In this document: piece after piece, positions 29,512 through 38,925 of the stretch
How positions within the stretch are numbered: position 1 is the first letter of the stretch
Layout: every line of letters begins with the position of its first letter
Source: an uncultured Luminiphilus sp.
GTDB lineage: Bacteria > Pseudomonadota > Gammaproteobacteria > Pseudomonadales > Halieaceae
Direction of reading: 5' to 3'
DNA length: 64,000 nucleotides
Assembly (NCBI GenBank): GCA_943840615.1
Contig: CALSVI010000009.1
Location: 62,001 to 126,000 of the forward strand
Translations under genes and position numbers: made by a program
Notes under the pieces: generated by a model
Told to the model about the DNA's origin: nothing
The model's input: the letters and a program-made list of their open reading frames with translations, nothing else
Databases searched by the model: none

Positions 29512-30384
29512 GTGTCTTCCCTAACCTCAGCATTCTTGCGTAAACAGCGACGCCTGCGGGCAGCGCTCGTAGCGGCGTTATGCCAGTGCCTGTCGGCGAG
29601 CGTCGGCCTGGCGTCGGAGATGGAGCCGCTGGTTGTCACAGCGGATCGATCGCAAGAGTGTGCTGCAGCACTATCGCAGGGTCGACAACAGCTGAGCGTC
29701 GGCGGCTTACCCGCTTCTTTCTCTTTGCTCAACTGGAACGTAGAAAAAGCCCAGCACCCGGATTTGATCTCGGCATTCTCCAATTTCGCCAAACGCTCCG
29801 ATTTAATCTTCCTCCAAGAAGCCGTGCCGCTGCGCAAAACCGAAACCGTGATCGAGCAGTCGCTGTATGAGGCCTTCGTGAGGGGGTATGTCCAGAACGA
29901 GATTGATACGGGGGTGCTGACGCTGGCGAGAGTGCCACACCTCGTCCACTGCCATCTATTGGCGACCGAGCCCTGGCTTCGCACACCGAAGGCAACGAGC
30001 GTCACCCTCTACCCTCTGGCCAACAGCGACCAAACGCTGCTCACCGTGAATGTACATGCCATTAATTTCAGCTTTGGGGTGACCGCGTATGCCACCCAAC
30101 TGAATGCCGTGGCCGGCTTGATCGCGGCGCATCGGGGGCCAGTCGTTTTTGGTGGCGACCTGAATACCTGGAGTCAACGCCGGCAGCGCACTCTCGAAGC
30201 CTTAGCCAGCGATCTTAACCTCACGGCCGTGCCGTTCTCACCAGATTACCGCACCACTCGTTTTAACCGAGCACTGGATCACCTGTATGTGCGCGGATTA
30301 ACTTGGCGCACCACGCAGACGTTACCGGTGACAACGTCTGACCATAACCCGCTTATCGCAACGTTGCAGCGAGACGATGCATGA
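29512..30384 (+). CDS. Exported endonuclease/exonuclease/phosphatase family protein
   Basis: A 290-residue protein of the EEP (DNase I-like) fold. A likely signal peptide ends near residue 36 (LVAALCQCLSASVGLASE). EEP motifs are present in order: LLNWNVEKA, DLIFLQEAV with the metal-binding Glu, NVHAINF, FGGDLNTW, and SDHNPL at the end. The substrate could be nucleic acid or a phospholipid; it is not determined. GTG 29512 is chosen because it puts a signal peptide directly at the N-terminus and follows the previous stop by ten bases. It overlaps the DUF5329 gene by four bases. Confidence 0.82.
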   Translation: MSSLTSAFLRKQRRLRAALVAALCQCLSASVGLASEMEPLVVTADRSQECAAALSQGRQQLSVGGLPASFSLLNWNVEKAQHPDLISAFSNFAKRSDLIFLQEAVPLRKTETVIEQSLYEAFVRGYVQNEIDTGVLTLARVPHLVHCHLLATEPWLRTPKATSVTLYPLANSDQTLLTVNVHAINFSFGVTAYATQLNAVAGLIAAHRGPVVFGGDLNTWSQRRQRTLEALASDLNLTAVPFSPDYRTTRFNRALDHLYVRGLTWRTTQTLPVTTSDHNPLIATLQRDDA

Positions 30385-30728
30385 TCCGGGTGCTGCTGTT
30401 GAGTTGGCTTTGCCTCGGCTCCGGTATTGCACTAGGCGACGCGGGCGACGCTGAAACAGAGATTCGCGGGTTAATTCAAGCCGTCGCAGAGAGCGGCTGC
30501 GACTTTGATCGCAATGGCACCCGATACTCAGCGAAGGAAGCTGCCGAGCACCTTGAATTGAAATATTCTCGCGGTAAACGCCACGTCAAGTCGGCAGAAG
30601 ATTTCATCCAGCGTCTCGCCAGTCAGAGCTCCTGGAGCGGCAAGCCTTACCGAATGATCTGTGAGGGAGAGACCGAGCCGGCGGGCGATTGGCTATCGGC
30701 CACCCTGATACAGCTACGCGTTACCTAA
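30381..30728 (+). CDS. DUF5329 family protein
   Basis: A 115-residue exported protein. The signal peptide is MIRVLLLSWLCLGSGIALG. The domain has the family pattern SGCDFDRNGTRYSAKEAAEHL, quoted in part, then LKYSRGKRHVKSAEDFI and SSWSGKPY. It holds two cysteines that could form a disulfide. The function is unknown. The ATG overlaps the stop of the EEP protein gene (ATGA), so the two are co-translated; this pairing may be a recurring one. The 3' end overlaps the convergent next gene by eight bases. Confidence 0.75.
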   Translation: MIRVLLLSWLCLGSGIALGDAGDAETEIRGLIQAVAESGCDFDRNGTRYSAKEAAEHLELKYSRGKRHVKSAEDFIQRLASQSSWSGKPYRMICEGETEPAGDWLSATLIQLRVT

Positions 30729-31260
30729 ACAACAGCGTCATGTCGAGACCCCAAGGTGCTATCTGCTTGACTCGCCAACGCAGCGCATGGGTCACCGTCA
30801 GGCGTCTTTGAAAAACGCCAGGTTCGACAGCGGCTGCCGATGAATCGGGTTCCAGATGACTGCTGTCGCCCCACAGCGCCCCGTTAGCGAGCGCGGTATC
30901 AAAACATTCGATGAGCGCCCGAATCTGCCCGTCTCGGATTTTAAAGATGTGAACATATATTTGGTCATAGCGCTCACCTGAGCGCGCCAGGCCATTATTC
31001 TGCGCCATGGCCACTACGATCTCACCGGCATCGACGATCACCTGATGCTCGGCGCAAAACGTGATTTCATCTGGGTTTGCGCACCCAAAGACATGCGGAG
31101 TCACTTCCTCGAAAAACCGTTGCTTTCCCTCATAAACACCCGAGAGCACATGATCCCGAGTCGGGCATATGAGACAAAAACGATCGGCGATCAAGCCATC
31201 CAAAACCGGTGAATCACCGGTGCGGATAGCCTCGTAAAACGCATTAACGACGCGACTCAA
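30721..31260 (-). CDS. SnoaL/NTF2-fold protein, unknown function
   Basis: A 179-residue cytoplasmic protein. It begins with the ketosteroid-isomerase-like pattern RVVNAFYEAIRTGDSPVLDG and contains RYDQIYVHIFKIRDGQIRA, typical of SnoaL-like sequences. The C-terminal 45 residues are an unconserved extension. No catalytic residue can be assigned. It faces away from the next minus-strand gene by 53 bases and could be transcribed together with 31314-31682. Confidence 0.65.
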   Translation of the reverse strand: MSRVVNAFYEAIRTGDSPVLDGLIADRFCLICPTRDHVLSGVYEGKQRFFEEVTPHVFGCANPDEITFCAEHQVIVDAGEIVVAMAQNNGLARSGERYDQIYVHIFKIRDGQIRALIECFDTALANGALWGDSSHLEPDSSAAAVEPGVFQRRLTVTHALRWRVKQIAPWGLDMTLLFR

Positions 31261-31313
31261 AGCGGCCTCCTATTATCAGCGAGTCGGTTTACCGGAGCAG
31301 CGGCAGACGTCCA

Positions 31314-31682
31314 TCAACCGTCGGACCCTGCCCCAGCTGGGCGCGTTGACTGTATCCCCCGAATGACAAAATGGGTAAACGCGATCCAAAGCGTAACGTA
31401 GGCAAGGGTGAACCCCCACTGCCAGCCGATATAACCGAGCATGACACCAAAGACTGGCACCATTGCCAGCCAGTGCCCCGTAACCCATGCCGAATGCTTC
31501 CAGGAGAAATACACCGCGCTGGCAGCCGCCACGATCATCAGCAATGCGAAGAGCTCCCGGGCCCAGGGCCGGCTGTACATCAAGCCGCCCAGCACCAGCG
31601 CGCACACACCCGCGATGGCGTGGGCGAGCGCCCCTAGGTCAACGCCCTTTTTGGGGGCGGGGTCTGCAGCAGCATCGCTCAA
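31314..31682 (-). CDS. Small four-helix membrane protein, unknown
   Basis: A 122-residue protein with four predicted membrane helices at about residues 17-36, 45-62, 70-86 and 90-108. The N-terminus is short and charged (MSDAAADPAPKKGVD). I do not recognise the family. It sits in a row of lineage-specific minus-strand genes. Another frame through the same DNA is less hydrophobic and looks like a shadow. Confidence 0.6.
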   Translation of the reverse strand: MSDAAADPAPKKGVDLGALAHAIAGVCALVLGGLMYSRPWARELFALLMIVAAASAVYFSWKHSAWVTGHWLAMVPVFGVMLGYIGWQWGFTLAYVTLWIAFTHFVIRGIQSTRPAGAGSDG

Positions 31683-31745
31683 GATGATCTCCTTTTGCTT
31701 TCAAAGATAGCCCCGATAACCGCGATGCTCCGCCACGCGGTCAGC

Positions 31746-32141
31746 TCAGTCACGCTCCCGCATTTGCTGCACCATCCACAGATCGCGTCCGGTGCAATCG
31801 ACGATGGTTTGATAGCGTGCAAACAATGCGCCCGTCTCATCGCCACCGAAGAACTCCATCATCGACTGACCCATGGACTCGAGATCTGGGAACGAGGTGA
31901 CCACCAACACATCACCCATAGTCAGATCCGCAAAGAAGGGTGTCCAGATCCATGCTTCAAAATTGGGGTTATCCATCTTGTCGCTGAGCTCGTTGAATTC
32001 GTCGTACCAACCCTCAAGATCAGCCAGCGTCATACCTTCCTTGTAATCACAGACCCAGACCTCCACCGGAACTGGGGCGTCAGCAAAAGCGGTGATGGGT
32101 AGCAGCATGGCCATCGTTACGGTAAGAAAAAATCGTTTCAT
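31746..32141 (-). CDS. Small secreted protein, unknown
   Basis: A 131-residue protein with a clear signal peptide (MKRFFLTVTMAMLLPITAFA). The mature part is acidic and aromatic (EGWYDEFNEL, EAWIWTPFF) and contains two cysteines near positions 30 and 115. The alternation of strands suggests a dimeric alpha-beta barrel-like domain, but I cannot name the family. The neighbouring gene at 32185-32652 encodes a similarly exported barrel-type protein on the same strand. Confidence 0.65.
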   Translation of the reverse strand: MKRFFLTVTMAMLLPITAFADAPVPVEVWVCDYKEGMTLADLEGWYDEFNELSDKMDNPNFEAWIWTPFFADLTMGDVLVVTSFPDLESMGQSMMEFFGGDETGALFARYQTIVDCTGRDLWMVQQMRERD

Positions 32142-32184
32142 GTCACAACTCCTGTTTCAAAATGGTGCAAAGGAGAACACCTCC

Positions 32185-32652
32185 TTAAGGCGTGAGATCC
32201 CGGATATAACCGAGCACATTAGGGTAGTGCGTGGTCGGCGTGCCGGTGGCCCTCAGGGCCGCGACCGCTTCATCCGAAACAGCGCCGTACAGCTCAACGG
32301 TAAAGACATCCAAGAGTGGCGAGACCGCCTCGAGGTACGCACCCAAATCGGCGTTGTTCAGGTGGAATATCAGCGCCTCGCTGTTTTCGTACACCTCGGT
32401 CCAGATAAAGCCCTGAGGATCGACCGGGTCCCGATCGAAGGTATGCAACAACATACCCGGCTCGCCGGCTTCCACTTTTGTGTCAACGGCGGCAGACATC
32501 GACACCACCTGATCGGCCTGACCGGGTAAGGCGTGCAGACGCGCAATCAACACAAAAGCCGATGGCCCTGCGGGCAGGGCGTCCTGAGCCTGCAACGCCG
32601 GAGACAACCCGCTCACCACCAGCATCAGGATAAAAAATAGTCTGCGTAACAT
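32185..32652 (-). CDS. Exported antibiotic biosynthesis monooxygenase (ABM)-like protein
   Basis: A 155-residue protein with a signal peptide (MLRRLFFILMLVVSGLSPALQA). The mature domain resembles ABM dimeric alpha-beta barrels: FVLIARLHALPGQADQVV, then EPGMLLHTFDRD, then FIWTEVYENSEALIFHL. ABM domains include quinone monooxygenases and haem-degrading enzymes, but many have no known activity. ATG 32652 has GGGAG upstream. A longer in-frame extension would put residues before the signal peptide and is rejected. Confidence 0.75.
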   Translation of the reverse strand: MLRRLFFILMLVVSGLSPALQAQDALPAGPSAFVLIARLHALPGQADQVVSMSAAVDTKVEAGEPGMLLHTFDRDPVDPQGFIWTEVYENSEALIFHLNNADLGAYLEAVSPLLDVFTVELYGAVSDEAVAALRATGTPTTHYPNVLGYIRDLTP

Positions 32653-32807
32653 GGCACTCCCCCAATTCTTCGACGTCATTAGCTTAGACGAATCCATCAT
32701 CTTCTGCGAAACTTTACCGATACAGCTGGCCTCAGCTGATGGCCCGAGCGTTGAGGCCCTACTCAAAAGGCCGGAAAGCTAAAGCAGGACACCGCGGGAA
32801 CAAGCGA

Positions 32808-33257
32808 ATGGATGAACATACCGTTCTTGAGCACTTAGGCAACCTGAGCGTCATCCTGCTAACGGTGCTGCTCTCCACATCGTTGCATTACCTCTTTTTA
32901 AGGCACTTAAACCGTGGCGCGCGGCTGGCGATGAAGTTCCCTCAGATCAGGCTGGGCTATGGTGTCATCGTCTCGCTGATCGCTCACTCCATTGAGGTCG
33001 CCTTATTCGCCTTAGCGTACAAGGTGTCAATTGCGTCTGGCTTTGGCGCGCTCGATGGCAACTTTGAGGGCTCTATTGCCGACCACCTCTACTTCTCCTA
33101 CGCCGCTTTTACCACCGTGGGCTTTGGCGACATCGTGCCGACTGGGCCACTGCGGTTACTGGCCGGCATGGAAGCCCTAACAGGCTTTGTGTTGATCACC
33201 TGGACGGCGTCGTATCTGTATTTGGAAATGACCCGAATGTGGAAGATTCAGTCCTAA
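32808..33257 (+). CDS. Two-helix potassium channel family protein
   Basis: A 149-residue protein of the Ion_trans_2 type. An N-terminal helix lies at about residues 10-30, TM1 at about 50-72, and a pore loop with the selectivity filter TTVGFGD at about 103-109. TM2 (about 115-140) follows. No regulatory RCK domain is present. Bacterial channels of this form usually work as tetramers for K+. It stands alone between an exported-protein gene on the other strand and DUF1653. ATG 32808 is chosen since upstream residues are unlike the family. Confidence 0.8.
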   Translation: MDEHTVLEHLGNLSVILLTVLLSTSLHYLFLRHLNRGARLAMKFPQIRLGYGVIVSLIAHSIEVALFALAYKVSIASGFGALDGNFEGSIADHLYFSYAAFTTVGFGDIVPTGPLRLLAGMEALTGFVLITWTASYLYLEMTRMWKIQS

Positions 33258-33261
33258 AGCT

Positions 33262-33480
33262 TCAACCGGCGTCGATCAACTCGAATCGCGGCACCACACC
33301 TTCGGACGTTTCAACGGCCTCCTGAAACATCGACAGCGGTCTTACCCACAGACTGCGATCTCCGTATTCGGGTCTGTACACCACCAGCGTCTCGCCCGTC
33401 TCCGAGTGCTGCGCGATACCCAGCACCGTGTACTCACCACCCTTGTAATGGCGGTATCGACCTGGCGCCAGATCACTCAT
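33262..33480 (-). CDS. DUF1653 domain-containing protein
   Basis: A 72-residue protein with the DUF1653 signature GRYRHYKGGEYTVLGIA and VVYRPEYGDRSLWVRPLSMF. The function is unknown. The ATG overlaps the rdgC stop codon (ATGA), so it is translated after rdgC. Confidence 0.85.
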   Translation of the reverse strand: MSDLAPGRYRHYKGGEYTVLGIAQHSETGETLVVYRPEYGDRSLWVRPLSMFQEAVETSEGVVPRFELIDAG

Positions 33481-34379
33481 TCGGCGATCCCACCAAATGC
33501 TTTGACTAAGTCGGCCTGCAGACCAGCGATAATCTCGCAGAGAATTAAGAAGTCCGCATCAGCACGGGCCAGAGGATCTTCAATCAGCTCGTCGTTGGCT
33601 TCGCGGATGGCATCGCTGAACTTTAGGCGGCGCAGGGACAGATCTTTATCGACGACAGCCGCCACACGCGCGCCCCACTCCAATGCCAGTTTTTCAACTT
33701 GATGGCCTGAGGCGAGGTGCGCCAACACCTCCTCGCTGTCGAGCGGCACGCCCCGAACCTTAACCGAACTGCCCGCTTCGCGCTGATCAGCAAAATCAGC
33801 CTCATCTGCCAACTGGAAATCTTCAGGGATCGCGCCATGCAGCAGCCATTGAGTCATCACGTGAGCAGGCGCTTTTTGAGTCTCAGGCAAAATAGCGGGC
33901 AAGTTACCCAATGCCTCGCGCAAGTGATTCAGCACTTCTTCCGAGCGCCCTGCACTGCTGTTGTCAATCCAGATCCAGCCCGCTTGATCCGCGATGATGG
34001 CGCGAATGGTGCTCGATCGGGTAAACGCACGCGGGAGCAAATCCTGGGTGACCTCGTCGATCACCGCGAGGCGCTCGCGACGGCTCACCTTGCGGCCCTG
34101 GGCCTTGGCGATTTGAGCGCAACGGTCATTGGCCTGTTCTCGCACCACCGTCGCCGGCAGTAATTTTTCTTCTCGCTTGAGCCTCACCATCCAATAAGGC
34201 CCGGCTGCATGCACTAACGCCGAGGCGGAATCATCCAACGCAGGCACCCACCCCATACTATGGGCCTGAGCTGGGGTGCAGGCGGTGAAAGTCCGCGACT
34301 GCAGGCGTCGCTCAAGCTCTTCGGCATCGATACCGAGACGACTGGGCAAACGGTAGGGGCGTAGGGCGCGGAACCACAT
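33477..34379 (-). CDS. rdgC: Recombination-associated protein RdgC
   Basis: RdgC is a ring-shaped DNA-binding protein that limits RecA activity. The 300-residue protein begins MWFRALRPYRLPS, aligning with E. coli MLWFKNLMVYRLS, so I chose ATG 34379 over one five codons upstream. Conserved segments are MGWVPALDDSASALVH, LKREEKLLP, DEVTQDLLPRAF and SLRRLKFSDAIREAN. It is followed by DUF1653 with a four-base overlap. Confidence 0.93.
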   Translation of the reverse strand: MWFRALRPYRLPSRLGIDAEELERRLQSRTFTACTPAQAHSMGWVPALDDSASALVHAAGPYWMVRLKREEKLLPATVVREQANDRCAQIAKAQGRKVSRRERLAVIDEVTQDLLPRAFTRSSTIRAIIADQAGWIWIDNSSAGRSEEVLNHLREALGNLPAILPETQKAPAHVMTQWLLHGAIPEDFQLADEADFADQREAGSSVKVRGVPLDSEEVLAHLASGHQVEKLALEWGARVAAVVDKDLSLRRLKFSDAIREANDELIEDPLARADADFLILCEIIAGLQADLVKAFGGIAE

Positions 34380-34492
34380 AGTGTAATCATCCAAAAGACG
34401 TCATGAATCGCGGGCCGCGCAGTGTATCGTAGTCTTCGCCAGCGGGTAGCAACTTGACCTAAAATCAGGACAGACTATTTCGGGAGCACCCC

Positions 34493-34934
34493 ATGCGTTA
34501 CCTGCACACAATGATCCGCGCCGCCAATCTCGACGACGCACTCGACTTTTTCATCAGCAAACTCGGCCTTGTCGAAGCGTTCCGTTACGATAACGAGGCG
34601 GGGCGGTTCACGCTCGTGTTCCTGAGTGCACCGGACGATCTGGAGGCCGCCAAAGCCCGTCAGGCGCCGCTCGTGGAGATCACCTACAACTGGGATCCCG
34701 AAACCTATGACGGCGGCCGCAATTTCGGGCATCTCGCTTATCAGGTAGACGATATTTACGCGACCTGTCAGCAGCTTTTGAGACAAGGGTGTGACCCTCA
34801 ACCGCCCACCCAGAGACGGCCGCATGGCCTTCATTCGCTCGCCCGACGGCATCTCGATTGAGTTATTGCAAGCCGGTGACGCACTGCCGCTGCAGGAGCC
34901 CTGGCAGTCGATGGACAATGTCGGCGCGTGGTAG
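34493..34934 (+). CDS. Glyoxalase I-like VOC protein, frame interrupted near 34788
   Basis: A glyoxalase-type protein, 146 residues when corrected. It starts [20 protein letters not shown]. Likely metal ligands are His5, the Glu in LVEITYNW, the His in FGHLAYQVD and the Glu in ISIELLQ, the four expected of lactoylglutathione lyase, which detoxifies methylglyoxal with glutathione. The frame breaks at GGG 34787-34789: removing one G gives [17 protein letters not shown], then the C-terminal [11 protein letters not shown]. Without the repair the protein loses its last metal ligand. Whether it is true GloA is not certain. Confidence 0.82.
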
Positions 34935-34937
34935 CGC

Positions 34938-35639
34938 TCAGCGCCTGAGAAAGTCCAGCATCCAGCGCGCAACGCGGTCGCCTTCATGCTGGCGCGCCTC
35001 AAGACTCGCCATGCCCTCTGCCACGCGCTCCGCGCCAATCATGTCGTGGCGGAAGCTCATAATTTCACGCGAATATTCCGGTATGAATTCGGGATGGCCC
35101 TGAAAGGTCAGAATGTGCTCCCCAAGCGTCATGCCCGCCACCTCACAGTGATCACTGGTCGCGATCTGTTGAGCGCCGGGCGGCATGGTCATCACCTGAT
35201 CCTGGTGTGAGGCGAGCAGACAAAATTGATCGCCATCGGCCAGATCAAATGCCGCCTGGTCGACTTTGTAGCAATTCACGCCCACACCCCAGCCCTTGTC
35301 TGACTTGCCGACCGCTCCGCCGAGCGCCTGCGCAACCAGCTGGTGCCCAAAGCAGATACCGATCACTTTGCGCCGTGCGGCATGGCACTCACGCACGAAG
35401 CCTTCCAATGCGCGGATCCAGTCCTTGTCGTCGTAAACGCTGCTCTTGCTGCCGGTAATCAAAAAGCCGTCCGCCGCCTCAACACTGTCGGGCAGCTCCC
35501 CGGCCTCCACATTCCAGGTGGTAAACGTCAGTGCGCTGTCCTCGGCCAACAACAGGCGTTCGAACATGTCCGGGTACTCACCGTAAGTCGGCACCCACTC
35601 TGGCCTGACTGAATCGGTGCGCAAGATACCGATGTGCAT
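34938..35639 (-). CDS. Class I glutamine amidotransferase-like protein
   Basis: A 233-residue stand-alone GATase-1 domain. The nucleophile elbow is IGICFGHQLVAQALGG (Cys at about residue 97), and the His/Glu of the triad are in TFQGHPEF. Such GMP-synthase-like proteins include gamma-glutamyl hydrolases and peptidases of polyamine or amino acid catabolism; the partner cannot be told here. The start MHIGILRTDSVRPEW at 35639 is preceded by GGAGAG. A longer upstream frame is not conserved. Confidence 0.85.
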   Translation of the reverse strand: MHIGILRTDSVRPEWVPTYGEYPDMFERLLLAEDSALTFTTWNVEAGELPDSVEAADGFLITGSKSSVYDDKDWIRALEGFVRECHAARRKVIGICFGHQLVAQALGGAVGKSDKGWGVGVNCYKVDQAAFDLADGDQFCLLASHQDQVMTMPPGAQQIATSDHCEVAGMTLGEHILTFQGHPEFIPEYSREIMSFRHDMIGAERVAEGMASLEARQHEGDRVARWMLDFLRR

Positions 35640-35972
35640 GCTGAAGCTCTCCAGGTTGTATCCCCAGCACATTGGGCCGAGGCGCCTCAGCGTACGCGAA
35701 CTCGGGAATCGTGACAAAGTCACTAAACGGACGCCGCCGTATCGGGGCGTCAAAATGCCCTTGCAAGCGACTGCGCAGTTGTCTGTAATTGCGACTTCAA
35801 ACTTACCTCGGAGCGTCTGCCTTGACGCAAACCGGTTTTTGCTCGGCCGTCTGCCCAGTGTCGATACGCGCTTGCCAGCCCCGCCGCGGCGGGAGCATCT
35901 GGGATACGCCACCGCGTTACGACAACCCGGAAATCGTCTGATAACGCCCGTCGGACTGCCGAACGCATCGGC
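35640..35972. other. Divergent spacer between amidotransferase and cytochrome genes
   Basis: These 333 bases separate two divergent genes. Open frames through them show no protein-like pattern. I see no clear promoter boxes, hairpin or repeat, although both flanking genes need a promoter here. Confidence 0.4.
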
Positions 35973-38220
35973 ATGATCACACGCTGGCCGACTCTAACGA
36001 TCGCGATAGTCGCGCTCACCCTGTTCAGCATTGTGACACCGAGGACCGCCACTGCAGCGGGTGCTTCCTACATGGGCAATGCCGCCTGCAGCGGGTGCCA
36101 TGAACAGGCGACGGCAGACTGGGCAGGATCACACCACGACCTGGCTATGCAAGAAGCCACACCCGAGACCGTGCTCGGCGACTTCAACGACGCCACGTTT
36201 GACTTATTTTGGCGTGACCACCACCTTCAGCCAAAAAGGGGACGCCTTTTTCATCGAGACCGATAACGCCGCGGGCGAGCTGGAAACTTATCCCGTGGAA
36301 TATGTTTTTGGGGTTGAGCCCCTGCAGCAATACTTGCTGCCCCTCGGCAACGGGCGACTGCAGGCGCTATCCGTCGCGTGGGATACCCGGCCCGACAGCG
36401 AGGGCGGGCAGCGGTGGTACCACCTTTATCCCGACGAGAATCTGCCGGCAGGTGACCCACTGCACTGGACCGGCGGATTCTTCAATTGGAACACCAGCTG
36501 TGCGGAGTGCCACAGCACCGACGTCGAAAAGCGCTACGACGCGGTGAACGACCGATTTGATACCCACTACGAACAGATCGATGTCGGCTGCGAGGCCTGT
36601 CACGGGCCGGGCAGTGAGCACGTCCGCTGGCCGCTGCAGGCACACTGTCCCCCGCTCAAACCGGGTTTGAGATGAGCCTCAAGGCGAGAGGCACATGGCA
36701 GTGGGCTGAAGGCGCCGATATCGCACAGCGCAGTGAGCTCCTCACCTCGAACCACCAGATTGATAGCTGCGCGCGATGTCACGCACGGCGCGGCACGCTG
36801 GGCGAGTACCACCCGGGTAAGCCGCTACTGGATACCCACCGCCTGGCGATTGTTGAGGAGCCGCTTTACTGGCCCGATGGGCAGATCCGCGACGAGGTCT
36901 ATGTTTACGGCTCGTTCATTCAGAGCAAGATGCATCAGGCTGGGGTGGCCTGCACCAATTGCCATAACCCGCACAGCAACCAGCTGGTTGCGGAGGGCAA
37001 CGGCGTGTGCGCCCAGTGTCATCTGGCCAGCACTTACGATAACCCCACACACCACCGACATCAGATTGCGTCGGCCGGCAGCGCCTGCGTGGACTGCCAC
37101 ATGCCGAGCCAGCTCTACATGGGTGTCGATTCGCGGCGCGATCACAGCATGCGCATCCCGCGGCCCGATCTGTCGATGAGCACGGGCGCGCCCAATGCCT
37201 GCAACCAATGCCATAGCCGACCAAAGTGCGGACTGGGCCTACTCGGCGCTGGCTGACTGGGGCGTGACCTTCACTGATCGCCGTAACCACCCCGCTCGCG
37301 CGGTTCATGCCGCCGGCCGGGGAGATATTCGCGCCGCGCCCGTGCTATTGGATACAGCCAATGACACCGGGGCAACCGGGATGCAACGCGCCTCCGCCAT
37401 CACGCATCTGGGCCGGCTGCTGCCGGAACAGCTGATGCCGTCGCTACCCCTTTGGTTAGGCAGTCGTGACCCACTCATTCGGCTTGCCGCGGCCGAGGCG
37501 ATTGGCCAACTCCCCCCAGAGCAACGCCAGGCACTGCTCATGCCTCTGAGTCAGGATCCTGTGCTGGCGGTCAGAATGATGTCGGCCGAACAATTAGTCG
37601 GGCTGGTCCCTGCCGCCTCGGGGAGCCCAGGGCAAAAAGACCCCTTTGAAGCACTCTTTCGCGAATACATGACCGTGCAGTCCCAGCACCTCGATATGCC
37701 CTCTGTCCTCACCCAGCTGAGCAGTTTTCAGCAGGCGCGCGGGGATACCGAGGCGGCCCTATCGCTGCTGCAGTCGGCGCTGCGAAAAAACCCCGAGGCG
37801 AGCGTTTCACGGGTGAATCTCGCTGACCTTTACCGGACCTTAGGTAACGAAGCGGCAGCCCGGGAGACCCTTGAAACCGGCATCGCTTTGAATGCCGACG
37901 ACGGCGCGCTGTGGTTCAGTCTCGCTTTATTGGAAGTGCGTGAAGGCAATGCCGAACAAGGACTTCGGGCGCTCGCCAAAGCGGCGTCCCTCGAGGAGAC
38001 CCCCGGTTATTACCACTACGTTTTGGCCGTGGCGCAAAACGATCAGGGCCTGTCGACGGAGGCGCTAGCAACGCTTAAAGCAACGCATCGCGCGGCACCG
38101 GGACAACCCAACGTGCTGGCAGCGCTGATGCAATACAGCCAGCTGGCCGGCGATAGGCAATCCGCTCAGCGCTACCGAGACGAGTTGCGCGCGACTGTGC
38201 AGGCGGCCGGCCTGCAATAA
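35973..38220 (+). CDS. Octaheme c-type cytochrome with C-terminal TPR repeats, three frame breaks
   Basis: After correction this is a ~748-residue periplasmic protein. A signal peptide (IAIVALTLFSIVTPRTATAAG) is followed by eight CxxCH haem motifs: CSGCH, CAECH, CEACH, CARCH, CTNCH, CAQCH, CVDCH and CNQCH (from 36087 to about 37214). A HEAT-like stretch (residues ~430-540) and tetratricopeptide repeats (~560-740) follow. Frames break near 36204 (extra T in GACTTATTTT), 36630 (one base missing at TGGCCGCTG) and 37218 (extra C in AGCCGACC). The repairs restore the family text DYFGVTTTF, WAAAGTLSPAQTGFE and CNQCHSDQSADWAY. Related multihaem-TPR proteins are known only as putative electron-transfer proteins; the substrate is unknown. 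Confidence 0.82.
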
Positions 38221-38227
38221 GCCGCCG

Positions 38228-38818
38228 CTAACGCGAGGCCGCGTCTGCCGACGACAGCTGGAGCGCCACCGTCACCGGAATGACGCGGCTGATGGCATTG
38301 AGACCCGCAATCTTCTGCAGCGCTGCGACACCACCTTCCAGCTCAAATTCTGAGGCATTGAGAAGAATCGGCTGAACGGTGGTCACACTGACCCCACTAT
38401 CCGTCGCCGCGATCTTTAGGGCGGCGCGCTTGCTCACTACCTGACCGTGCAGATCAATTTGCAGCATTGCCGTCACCGAGTCACCGGCACCAGACGCCGC
38501 GGCAACCATCACCGCGGGATCTAATTGGGCGGTAATGACGGCTTCGGGATATAGCCCCACTTCAAACAGCAGCTTTTTCATTCGTTCGTTGCGGATACCA
38601 ATATTGGTCTCGACGGAATCCAGTGCCACGCGCACCTCCACCTCACCCGCCTCGGTCACCGTGCCGGAGAGCGTCTCAAAGTGGCTCACCTCGCCAATGG
38701 CATTATTTTTGATCGACACAAATTGGATCTGCGAGCCGTCGGCGACTTCCCAATCTGCCAAAACCGGCGTCGCGGCCAGCGTCGCCCCCAAGCAAAATAG
38801 CGCGAGTCGTTTGTTCAT
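38228..38818 (-). CDS. YceI family periplasmic protein
   Basis: A 196-residue exported lipocalin-like protein. The signal peptide is MNKRLALFCLGATLAATPVLA. The YceI pattern follows: DGSQIQFVSIKNNAIGEVSHF, quoted in part, VALDSVETNIGIRNERM, and GLYPEAVITAQ. YceI proteins bind isoprenoid or other lipid chains (family knowledge); the ligand here is unknown. ATG 38818 gives the signal peptide at the N-terminus. A strong -10 box and palindrome lie upstream. It converges with the cytochrome gene at eight bases. Confidence 0.9.
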   Translation of the reverse strand: MNKRLALFCLGATLAATPVLADWEVADGSQIQFVSIKNNAIGEVSHFETLSGTVTEAGEVEVRVALDSVETNIGIRNERMKKLLFEVGLYPEAVITAQLDPAVMVAAASGAGDSVTAMLQIDLHGQVVSKRAALKIAATDSGVSVTTVQPILLNASEFELEGGVAALQKIAGLNAISRVIPVTVALQLSSADAASR

Positions 38819-38925
38819 CCTGTGTGCTCCTGTCTGCGATGCACCACCCGGTGCTGTCTGATAGTGCCTATACGGGCCGCCCGGCACTCCGGACCGAGCC
38901 AGCAGCTGGCCGATCAGACCTCACT

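Noticed and set aside
31276-31605. Alternative minus-strand frame across the four-helix membrane protein
   Set aside because: The other frame gives clear membrane helices; this one does not.
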